A model generated the notes under the pieces. The model was given only the letters and a program-made list of their open reading frames with translations. It had not been told where the DNA came from and made no database searches. DNA of 28,036 nt, from contig CAAEON010000041.1 of the NCBI GenBank assembly GCA_900757615.1, positions 1 to 28,036 of the forward strand. The letters are read 5' to 3'. This DNA is from an uncultured Collinsella sp. (GTDB lineage: Bacteria; Actinomycetota; Coriobacteriia; Coriobacteriales; Coriobacteriaceae). Positions 15,141 through 23,490 of this stretch are shown piece by piece (within the stretch, counting starts at the first letter, position 1; each line of letters starts with the position of its first letter). The position numbers and the translations under genes are program-made.

Positions 15141-16523
15141 TTACAGAGACGCGATCGTTGCATTTGCGCACTTGAGCGTACCGTCGGTGACCGTCAGCGC
15201 CACACCCTGGCCCTGCTTATTGCAGAAGCGCGCGTTAAGCGCAACATCATCGACAAAGATGGTCGCGATATCGTCGTCAACGACCAGGCGCACATGATGA
15301 GTGCCCTCGCCCTTAAAGAACAACGGACGCTCGAGGCCCATGTTGTTGACCTGGAACCACGGATACTGGGGGGCCGCCGTAAACTCGAGCTTGCCCTCAC
15401 GCAGGTTGGCGCGGAACTCATAGGCAAGACCGGACTCGGCGTCCTCGGCAAGCTTCACCGAGAAGCCGGCAGCGTCACCGGCGAGCTCGATGTCGGCATC
15501 GAGCATATAGGTGGAACCGGCATCCGCGGCGAGCACCTGCTCGACCTTGCCCGACTCGCAGGAAAGCTCAAAGGCCTCGACTGCCTTAGCCTCGCCAAAG
15601 GCGCCAAGCATGCTGTCGGGGAGCTTGGTGCCGAGCGTTCCGTCAGCACGCTGAACGATCTCGAGAGGCATAAAGGTGCCACCCCACAGGTAAGAGCTGG
15701 GGTCACCGCCCTCGTCACGCGTAGGAACCCAACCAAAGAGAACGCGGCGCTCGCCATCAAATGCGGTACGCGCGGCATAGTACGCGCGGCCATCGAAGGA
15801 ATCGTCCGCAGGAGTGATCCAAGGACCGTTGATAGAGCGAGACATGCGGTAACGGGTCTTGTTGCCATCACTGTACTCGGAGAACACCAGATACCACCAG
15901 TCGCCCATCTTAAAGAGATCAGGCATCTCGAACATGGTGTACAGGCCCGGATTCCACCAGTCGCCCTGGAACTCCCAGGTATCCAGGTCCTTGGAGGTGA
16001 ACTTGACCAGACGACCGGTCATCAGACGCTTGTCCTCGCCCACACGCGTGCCGAGGATAAGCATGTACTCTTCGTTCTCCTCATCCCAAAGCACAAAGGG
16101 ATCGCGCCAGTTGCGGTCATCGTAACCCTCCTGGGGCGGAAGCAGCGTCTCGGCGATGTTCTTCTCCCACTTGACGGCGTCGTCACTCGTTGCGTGAAGA
16201 AGAACCTGCTTCATCAAGCGTGCCTTGACCTTATCGCGATTGCAACCAGTGTAGAGCGCATGGTACTTGTCGCCCACCTTAAACACCGTGCCGGCATAAA
16301 CATACTGGTCGACTTCCTCGTCGCCGCCACGCTCAAGGCTCTCGCCAAAGTCTTTGTAATTGACGAAGTCCTTGGTTGTCGCGAGTGCCCAGCCAAACGG
16401 CTCTCCGAAAGGTCCGGGGTTTCGCGTGTCACGCTGATGATAGAGATAGAACGTGCCGTCCTCGCCGTACGGCATGATGTCGCCTACCCAAATTCCCTCA
16501 GGCTGGTAATACACCTTGTGCAT
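15141..16523 (-). CDS. Divergent GH32 family fructosidase-like hydrolase
   Basis: The 460-residue protein has a five-bladed-propeller GH32 domain (about 1-310) and a C-terminal beta-sandwich (about 330-460). The nucleophile motif is altered: G10-IWVGDIMP replaces WMNDPNG, keeping the aspartate (D15) but losing the Asn-Asp-Pro-Asn-Gly context. RDP (140-142) is intact and the acid/base motif is F-E199-M-P-D rather than ECPD. It belongs to a subgroup distinct from ScrB next door. It is the first gene of the operon, with AAGGAAG before ATG 16523. It probably cleaves another fructosyl compound, perhaps phosphorylated by the same PTS; the substrate cannot be read from sequence. Confidence 0.8.
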   Translation of the reverse strand: MHKVYYQPEGIWVGDIMPYGEDGTFYLYHQRDTRNPGPFGEPFGWALATTKDFVNYKDFGESLERGGDEEVDQYVYAGTVFKVGDKYHALYTGCNRDKVKARLMKQVLLHATSDDAVKWEKNIAETLLPPQEGYDDRNWRDPFVLWDEENEEYMLILGTRVGEDKRLMTGRLVKFTSKDLDTWEFQGDWWNPGLYTMFEMPDLFKMGDWWYLVFSEYSDGNKTRYRMSRSINGPWITPADDSFDGRAYYAARTAFDGERRVLFGWVPTRDEGGDPSSYLWGGTFMPLEIVQRADGTLGTKLPDSMLGAFGEAKAVEAFELSCESGKVEQVLAADAGSTYMLDADIELAGDAAGFSVKLAEDAESGLAYEFRANLREGKLEFTAAPQYPWFQVNNMGLERPLFFKGEGTHHVRLVVDDDIATIFVDDVALNARFCNKQGQGVALTVTDGTLKCANATIASL

Positions 16524-16566
16524 CCGAGACTTCCTTTCTCACGAGATACTAACTCGGTACAACTGC

Positions 16567-16595
16567 AAGATATGTCAATCGTTTTCATATGTCAA
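16567..16595 (-). promoter_or_regulatory. Promoter of the fructoside PTS operon
   Basis: On the minus strand a perfect -35 TTGACA (16590-16595) and -10 TATCTT (16567-16572) have an exact 17-bp spacer. The spacer is exactly one 17-bp operator (16573-16589) and the -35 begins the next operator. Transcription would start near 16560 and give a leader of about 35 nt before the GH32 gene. Confidence 0.75.
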
Positions 16596-16606
16596 ACGTT
16601 TTCACA
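16573..16606 (+). promoter_or_regulatory. Two abutting LacI-type operators O1 and O2
   Basis: TGTCAATCGTTTTCATA (16573-16589) and TGTCAAACGTTTTCACA (16590-16606) are head-to-tail 17-bp sites with the central CG of LacI/GalR operators (general form TGTnAAnCGTTTnnACA). They coincide with the spacer and -35 of the operon promoter, so binding would block polymerase. Confidence 0.75.
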
Positions 16607-16634
16607 CCAATACGTCTTTTCGCAGTTCCAGTCG

Positions 16635-16651
16635 TCGGCAAACGGTTGACA
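16635..16651 (-). promoter_or_regulatory. Third LacI-type operator O3
   Basis: On the minus strand it reads TGTCAACCGTTTGCCGA, the same pattern as O1 and O2 but weaker in its right half. It lies 45 bp upstream of O2, between the promoter and the lacI stop codon, and could permit looping. Confidence 0.55.
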
Positions 16652-16707
16652 TATGCCGGCGAACGGTCATCAGAGGTGTTTGAGGAATTCTTTTGGCACG
16701 GGATGAA

Positions 16708-17718
16708 CTACGCGGTTTTACCCTCAATGAGTTCAACGGGGAGCTTGATATTCGATTCGGGCTTTTCGCCGTTAATAAGAGCAATGATGGATTGCGCCGC
16801 GAGCTCTCCGATGCGATCGATATCTTGGCGTACGGTTGTTAAGTCAGGCATAAACGTCATAGTGCGGCGGGCACCATCCGCGCCCACGACCTTAATATCG
16901 CCCGGAGCGCTCAAGCCGCGCTGCTTCATCACGTTAAGACAGATAGCCGCCATCGTGTCGTCTCCCGCAAAGATGCCGTCAATATCGGGGTTCTCATCGA
17001 GGATCTTCGCAACGACCGCGCTCTTTTCGTCGTCGGGCTTAACGAACTCAACCTCACGGACAAGCGCGGGCAAACCGGCCTGCTCAACAACATCGAGGTA
17101 GGCATCGGTACGCTTATTGGCAGGCATGCGCATGCGGCTATTGCTGCGCAGGCACAGGATGCGTGAACATCCGTCATCGATCAGGCGACGCGTGGCAAGT
17201 TCGCCGATGCTATAGCTGTCGCTCGCAATCTGAACAGAGGCTTCGCCAAGGTCGCAGTCGATACCAACCAGACTCAAGCCCATCTCGGCATACGCCTCGG
17301 CACCGATATTAAGCGAGTTGACGATGACGCCATCAACCATATTGCGTCGAAGCATGTCGATATAAGAGCGCTCAAGCTCGGGTCGATTGGCGCTATTGCA
17401 CAGCAGCATCTTAAAACCGTTTTCGGCCAGGGTACGCTCAATGACTTGAACCACTTGGGCATGAAACGGACTGCTGACATAGGGGACGATCATACCGATA
17501 AGATTCAGGCGACCGTTGAGCATGGCACGGGCGATATCGTTGGGCGTATAGTTGATGCGTTTCATCGCGGCATGGACCTTATCGCGGGTCTCTTGGCTAA
17601 TATAGCCACGATTATTAAGCACACGAGATACCGTAGTAGGCGAAACCCCCGCCACCGCCGCAACTTCCTTGATGCCAGGCTTAGCCGTATCCTTAGAACG
17701 AGCACTCTCGCGAGCCAT
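16708..17718 (-). CDS. LacI family transcriptional regulator of the fructoside operon
   Basis: The 336-residue repressor has an N-terminal LacI HTH (IKEVAAVAGVSPTTVSRVLNN, about 16-36) and the hinge helix (NDIARAMLNGR). A periplasmic-binding-protein-like effector domain (about 68-336) follows, with SPFHAQVVQVIE and a GIFAGDDTMA segment. It is upstream of the GH32-PTS-scrB operon on the same strand, separated by 184 bp holding operators O1-O3. A fourth like site overlaps its own -10, so it probably represses both itself and the operon in the absence of a fructoside ligand. ATG 17718 is chosen with GGGAGGG 4 nt upstream. Confidence 0.92.
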   Translation of the reverse strand: MARESARSKDTAKPGIKEVAAVAGVSPTTVSRVLNNRGYISQETRDKVHAAMKRINYTPNDIARAMLNGRLNLIGMIVPYVSSPFHAQVVQVIERTLAENGFKMLLCNSANRPELERSYIDMLRRNMVDGVIVNSLNIGAEAYAEMGLSLVGIDCDLGEASVQIASDSYSIGELATRRLIDDGCSRILCLRSNSRMRMPANKRTDAYLDVVEQAGLPALVREVEFVKPDDEKSAVVAKILDENPDIDGIFAGDDTMAAICLNVMKQRGLSAPGDIKVVGADGARRTMTFMPDLTTVRQDIDRIGELAAQSIIALINGEKPESNIKLPVELIEGKTA

Positions 17719-17738
17719 AGCACCCTCCCCCATCAACA

Positions 17739-17755
17739 TGTCATACGTTTACATA
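17739..17755 (+). promoter_or_regulatory. LacI-type operator O4 at the repressor gene
   Basis: TGTCATACGTTTACATA matches the operon operators and begins 20 bp upstream of the lacI start codon. Its right end is the putative -10 (TATGTA on the minus strand), which implies autorepression. Confidence 0.65.
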
Positions 17756-17777
17756 CGAACAAAGCATACCCCAACAA
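17750..17777 (-). promoter_or_regulatory. Candidate lacI promoter
   Basis: On the minus strand TTGTTG (17772-17777) and TATGTA (17750-17755) have a 16-bp spacer. It overlaps operator O4. Confidence 0.45.
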
Positions 17778-17867
17778 GAGCGGGAAGACGGTAACAGTAC
17801 AAGTAAGTAAACGACTCATCCAAATAATTAGGAGAGTTCCGCCTAAAGGGTGACTACACAGGACCCC

Positions 17868-17996
17868 CGCCGGGCCGCTTTGGGTTACTTTCCAAAACAT
17901 TCCGCAGGACGCAAAGGGCTCCGCCGCGCGAAGCGCGCAGCGGAGCCCTTTGCATGTCCGAGGACGTTTTGGAAAGTAACCCAAAGCGGCCCGGCG
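17868..17996. repeat. Composite palindromic element C after the glycyl-radical gene
   Basis: Perfect 31-bp outer arms (17868-17898 and 17966-17996) enclose conserved strands ATTCCGCAGGAC (17899-17910) and ATGTCCGAGGAC (17954-17965). A perfect 14-bp inner stem (17911-17924 with 17940-17953) leads to an apical CGCGC-GAA-GCGCG stem-loop (17925-17937). It lies 22 nt downstream of the glycyl-radical gene and is probably the 3' end of that transcript, while also lying upstream of lacI. Confidence 0.9.
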
Positions 17997-18018
17997 ATCC
18001 TGCGGGAGTTAAATCCCT

Positions 18019-18270
18019 TTAGAACTTGTCGTGGAAGGTACGCGAAATGACCTCGTCCTGCTGCTCCTTGGTGAGCGTGTGGAAGTTCACGGCATAGCCG
18101 GAAACGCGGATGGTCAGCTGCGGGTACTTCTCGGGGTGGGCCTGAGCGTCGAGCAGCGTCTCACGGTTGAAGACGTTGATGTTCAGGTGGTGGCCACCCT
18201 TCTCGGCGTAAGCGTCGAGCATGTGGACCAGGTTATCGGCCTGAGTCTCGGAAACTTCAGAAACCTTCAT
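18019..18270 (-). CDS. grcA: Stand-alone glycyl-radical domain, C-terminal piece of a split PFL (GrcA-like)
   Basis: This 83-residue protein is essentially the C-terminal glycyl-radical domain of pyruvate formate-lyase: GGHHLNINV, RETLLDAQAHPEKYPQLTI and the radical loop R55-VSGYA with G58 as the radical-bearing glycine. The end ISRTFHDKF is also PFL-like. It begins with a fresh sequence, MKVSEVSETQADNLVHMLDAY, and has a good ribosome site (GGAG 7 nt before ATG), so it is a real gene and not the tail of a frameshift. It is 86 nt downstream of the catalytic gene, which lacks this domain. It should be the substrate of PflA. Unlike E. coli GrcA, which is a spare part for damaged PFL, here it would be the only radical-bearing piece in the locus. 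Confidence 0.9.
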   Translation of the reverse strand: MKVSEVSETQADNLVHMLDAYAEKGGHHLNINVFNRETLLDAQAHPEKYPQLTIRVSGYAVNFHTLTKEQQDEVISRTFHDKF

Positions 18271-18329
18271 AATGTGTCTCCTTCGATTGATAGGCGCTGG
18301 CCGAAACCGGCGCGCTAATCAGTAATCGT

Positions 18330-18354
18330 TATTGTTAGTATAGCACTAACAATA
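18330..18354 (-). repeat. Perfect hairpin between the two PFL genes
   Basis: Arms TATTGTTAGT (18330-18339) and ACTAACAATA (18345-18354) are a perfect 10-bp inverted repeat with a 5-nt loop, starting one nucleotide after the stop codon of the catalytic gene. It is AT-rich with no T-tract. It could cap the upstream message 3' end after processing or attenuate readthrough, setting the ratio of the two polypeptides. Confidence 0.7.
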
Positions 18355-18355
18355 G

Positions 18356-20407
<2,052 letters not shown>

Positions 20408-20637
20408 TGTGTAACCACGCTCCTAGTTACGTGTAATGCGGCGCTCTCTCACACCGCTGCTTATTGAATTCTTGAATTATCGGCTTGCACTACCGGCTTC
20501 TTCCGTTCTTCACTACACGTTGGTGCAGGGAAAAACGTTTGTCCACCTTGGAACTGCAACCCAAAACCCAAGATTTCACCCGTTTGAGAAGGATAACATA
20601 GCGACCCTCTCCATCTGGGCTGTTATATGTTTCTTTT

Positions 20638-20665
20638 TTTATACCATTAGAGCGTTTTTAACAAA
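20638..20665 (-). promoter_or_regulatory. Candidate pflB promoter
   Basis: On the minus strand TTTGTT (20660-20665) and TATAAA (20638-20643) have a 16-bp spacer in AT-rich DNA about 230 bp upstream of the pflB start. Sequence match only. Confidence 0.45.
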
Positions 20666-20804
20666 TCCGCAGGAAATGCGAGCGCGAACAACTACCGTTC
20701 ACCGATTTCTTTGGTATTTTTCCTTGCCTTTGTACGACGTTCACTCTAGCTGTTATGTCAGCTTTATCAGAGTAAAGTACCCCAGAGACCCTTCAGAAAC
20801 TGAA

Positions 20805-20836
20805 GGGCGGCCACGGGATTTCCCCCGGGGCCGCCC
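20805..20836 (-). terminator. GC-rich hairpin after kdgT
   Basis: Arms GGGCGGCC (20805-20812) and GGCCGCCC (20829-20836), with further inner pairing, are followed in the minus direction by TTCAGTTTCT. That stretch itself forms a small CTTCAG/CTGAAG dyad (20791-20805). It is the probable terminator of the SDR-kdgT unit. Confidence 0.65.
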
Positions 20837-20877
20837 TATGGCGTAGCTAGTTATTTAGCTTTGATTGCCGTTTGGCA

Positions 20878-21894
20878 TTAGGCGGCTGCGGAGGCCTTGT
20901 CGGTCGTTGCCTTGCCGTTGCTCTGCTGGCCCTCAAAATGCTTGTAGCACCAGCTGGTGACCAGCGGGGTCAAAATAGCCGTCACGATTGCGCAGGCAGC
21001 AACCTGTGCCGTAGCCGTCGCGAGCACAGCGCCACCGTACATGGCCCCGTTGACGCTTGCCATGGCAGCAGGCGTGGCCACATTGGCTCCGGCGCAGCTC
21101 GAAATGGCCGCACCTGCAACACCCGTGCCGCCCGTGAGCTTATCGACCGCGATGACGGGAATTGCAAAGACCACCGAGCAGATCACGCCGAGCAGAATAC
21201 CGGGAAGACCGCCATTAATGAGCTGGCCAAAGGTCATGGTCGAGCCCATGGCAAAGAAGACGAGCACGATGACGGCGGAAAGTGCCGGCGCCATCATCTT
21301 CTTAAAGCTGGGGAAGAGGTTGCCCAGAATAATGCCGACGACGATCGGCAGGATGGCACCCACGAGCGACCAGCCGATCGGAGCCTGGCCGGCAGCGCCG
21401 AGCACGATCATCGTGACCGGAGGGCCGACAACGAGCGTGGTGATTGCGACAGCGCCGCGCTCGGCCTCGTTGCCCATGGTGCCCATCAGTCCAGCGTACA
21501 TAGCGTTGTTGGCACCCGTGCAAGCGGCCAGCATTACCATGGCCGAGATGCCAAACAGGCTGTCGTTGAACACATAAAGGATGAGCAGCGACACGGCAAC
21601 GACCACGATCTGCTTGACGGCGATGATGATGGCGCCGCGGGCAGCGGCGGCAGGAGCGCTCTTAAACGAAATCGTCGTACCGACGATGAGCAAAAAGGCG
21701 CCAACAAGCGGGCCTGCACCCTGCTGGGTCATGCCAAGCGTAAAGCTGCCGAGCGTTTTGAACAGGTCAGGGAACAGCGTGTTGAGCAGGCAGCCCAACA
21801 AAAGCGGCACCAAAATATTGGCACCCGGGATGGAGGACATCTTAAAGAACGGCTCCTTTGCCGCCGGCGCCTCCACCGCAGTCGATTCACTCAT
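20878..21894 (-). CDS. kdgT: 2-keto-3-deoxygluconate permease family transporter
   Basis: KdgT-family proteins are secondary transporters for 2-keto-3-deoxygluconate, a product of pectin and uronate breakdown. The 338-residue protein has about ten hydrophobic segments and the family-typical glycine/alanine-rich stretches GGTGVAGAAISSCAGANVATPAA (segment around residues 250-272) and ACTGANNAMYAGL. It begins at ATG 21894, with GGAG 6-7 nt upstream; a longer start through MHPKEIF is less likely. It lies 108 nt downstream of the SDR gene on the same strand, forming a probable two-gene operon. The exact ketosugar acid is not certain, and no kdgK or kdgA is in the window. Confidence 0.88.
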   Translation of the reverse strand: MSESTAVEAPAAKEPFFKMSSIPGANILVPLLLGCLLNTLFPDLFKTLGSFTLGMTQQGAGPLVGAFLLIVGTTISFKSAPAAAARGAIIIAVKQIVVVAVSLLILYVFNDSLFGISAMVMLAACTGANNAMYAGLMGTMGNEAERGAVAITTLVVGPPVTMIVLGAAGQAPIGWSLVGAILPIVVGIILGNLFPSFKKMMAPALSAVIVLVFFAMGSTMTFGQLINGGLPGILLGVICSVVFAIPVIAVDKLTGGTGVAGAAISSCAGANVATPAAMASVNGAMYGGAVLATATAQVAACAIVTAILTPLVTSWCYKHFEGQQSNGKATTDKASAAA

Positions 21895-22002
21895 AAATAT
21901 CTCCTTTGGATGCATGCGAATCGTAGCCGCACGCGCCTATGTCAGAAAGAAGGCGACAACCCCGAGTCGCCAGGGTCGCCGCCAAACGATCACCGCGGGG
22001 TA

Positions 22003-22752
22003 TTACCCGTCCAGGACGATGCCGCCGTCGCAGTCACCGATCTCGCCGTTCACGAAGCTGGCGAGGTCGGAAGCGAAGAACAGCACCATCTGCGCAGGCT
22101 CACTGGCCTGGGCGGCGCGGCCCAGAGGGATACCGTTGATGATGCGCTGAGAGTTCTCGTCAGAGAGAATCGAGGTCATATCGGTAAGGGTGAGCGACGG
22201 GCACACGGCGTTGCAGCGGATGCCGAACTTGCCACCTTCCTTGGCGACCGCCTTGGTTAGGCCGTTGACGCCGGCCTTGGAGCTTGCGTAGGCAGCAGTG
22301 CCGAGCAGGCCGCCGCCGATCTTGCCGGCCACGGAGCTCACGTTGACGATGGTGCCGGCATGTGCCGCCTTAAAGTGCGGGTACACGGCATTCATCATGG
22401 TAAAGGTGCCGTTGAGGTTGATGTCGATGGTGCGGCGCCACTCGGCGTCGTCGATCTCGTCAAACTTCTTGGTGCTGATGACACCGGCGCAGTTGATCAA
22501 GATATTGGTTTGCGGCAGGTCCGTAAAAATCTGCTCGACGGTCTCGCGCGCCTTGGGCGCATCGGCGACATCGAGCTGATAGAACTTGTTGCCCTCGCCA
22601 AGCTCAGCCACAGCGGCCTCGCCCTTAGCAGCGTTCCTTGCGATGAGCGCGACGTGTCCGCCGCCCGCAACGATGCCCTTGGCGATCTCGAGGCCAATGC
22701 CCTGAGTGCCACCGGTAACGATCGCGGTTTTACCCGTGAAGTCAAATGCCAT
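22003..22752 (-). CDS. Short-chain dehydrogenase/reductase (gluconate 5-dehydrogenase/KduD-like)
   Basis: The 249-residue classical SDR has the dinucleotide motif TGGTQGIG (13-20), NCAG, the catalytic serine in VSSVAG and the Y-x3-K pair in YASSK. The C-terminal NGEIGDCDGGIVLDG loop is normal. ATG 22752 has GGGGG about 8 nt upstream. Residues alone cannot separate it from FabG-like reductases; pairing with a KdgT permease favours oxidation or reduction of a ketosugar acid (2-keto-3-deoxygluconate, 5-ketogluconate or similar). It is divergent from marR across 288 bp. Confidence 0.85.
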   Translation of the reverse strand: MAFDFTGKTAIVTGGTQGIGLEIAKGIVAGGGHVALIARNAAKGEAAVAELGEGNKFYQLDVADAPKARETVEQIFTDLPQTNILINCAGVISTKKFDEIDDAEWRRTIDINLNGTFTMMNAVYPHFKAAHAGTIVNVSSVAGKIGGGLLGTAAYASSKAGVNGLTKAVAKEGGKFGIRCNAVCPSLTLTDMTSILSDENSQRIINGIPLGRAAQASEPAQMVLFFASDLASFVNGEIGDCDGGIVLDG

Positions 22753-22949
22753 GACTCCAACCCCCTTGATTCAGGTGTCTCCTTGCGGGAAGTTGGAGCA
22801 TCGCACGTGGCGATAAATGAGTCCCAGTCGTCATGGTGGTGACAACCCCTCGCCTAACCGCGTGCATAATAATTCTTTGAAACGCTACAATTATTGAATG
22901 ATTTTAATTCTTTATACGCTCTTTATATTAACTGGCAGTCGAGTAGATT

Positions 22950-22967
22950 TTTGAAACATGTCTCAAA
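22950..22967. promoter_or_regulatory. Imperfect palindrome upstream of marR (candidate operator)
   Basis: TTTGAAACATGTCTCAAA is an 18-bp palindrome with one mismatched pair, centred on ACATGT, lying 73 bp upstream of the marR start in the divergent region. It suits a MarR dimer site, but with its flanking GTAGA it also resembles the small repeat after lysC (1280-1309), so it may be a repeat instead. Confidence 0.45.
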
Positions 22968-23040
22968 TTCTGCCGATTAGCGTATGCGTTCGTGGGTATC
23001 ATCTTTCACCGAAAATAGTTTCTAGTGTTAGGGGTTTTCG

Positions 23041-23490
23041 GTGGAAGATACCGATTTCCATGAGCTTGGACGTCAGCTCTTAACTGAGTTTGGCAGCATT
23101 CACCAGCGCATTACGCGCTTTGCCGACCAAGCCCTGAGTGGCGAGATGGCCGTCATGCGCGCCCTCATGCTCGCCGGCGGCTCGCTCACGCCGAGCGAAC
23201 TCGCCGATCGCGCCTGGGTCTCGAGCGCCCGCATCGCCAACATCCTGCGCGCCCTCGAAACCAAGGGCTGGGTCGAGCGCGAGCACTCAAAGACCGACCG
23301 TCGTCGCGTACACGTCACGGTGACCGACAAAGGCCGACAAGATATCGAAATCAAGCGTCGCGAATTCGAGGACCGCGCCGCGGCCTTCCTCGAACAGCTC
23401 GGCGAAACAGATACCCAAGAGATGGTGCGCCTTCTAAGACGTGCCAACGAAATTATCGACCGCAATCAAGAAAGGAGAGATGCCGAGTGA
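23041..23490 (+). CDS. MarR family transcriptional regulator
   Basis: The 149-residue protein has a winged helix (about 50-105) with LTPSELADRAWVSSARIANILRALETKGWVEREHSKTDRRRVHVTVTDKG-type sequence (segment about 55-104). The D-x-R-R-R wing is typical of MarR repressors, and dimerisation helices lie at both ends. The start is GTG 23041 with AGGGG 7-8 nt upstream. Its stop overlaps the GTG of the first ABC gene by 4 nt, so regulator and exporter are translationally coupled. This arrangement implies a repressor relieved by a compound that the exporter removes. Confidence 0.92.
   Translation: MEDTDFHELGRQLLTEFGSIHQRITRFADQALSGEMAVMRALMLAGGSLTPSELADRAWVSSARIANILRALETKGWVEREHSKTDRRRVHVTVTDKGRQDIEIKRREFEDRAAAFLEQLGETDTQEMVRLLRRANEIIDRNQERRDAE

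Larger units (their letters stand above)
20408..20877. other. 470-bp AT-rich intergenic region upstream of pflB
   Basis: The space between the pflB start and the kdgT stop has no convincing gene. It holds the probable pfl promoter, a leader of about 220 nt, and the kdgT terminator. The leader contains GGGTTTTGGGTT repeats and a CTTGG/CCAAG pairing, but no riboswitch class I can recognise. Half-sites such as TTTTTAACAA recall redox-regulator (Rex) boxes without a full palindrome. Confidence 0.6.

Noticed and set aside
20408..20640. ZTP (pfl-type) riboswitch in the pflB leader
   Set aside because: A GGGTCG segment is present, but the conserved CCGCCTGGGC half of the motif is not found at a suitable place.
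20436..20846. 136-codon open frame on the plus strand in the pfl upstream region
   Set aside because: No ribosome site, no recognisable domain, composition of AT-rich intergenic DNA, and its end runs through the kdgT terminator hairpin.
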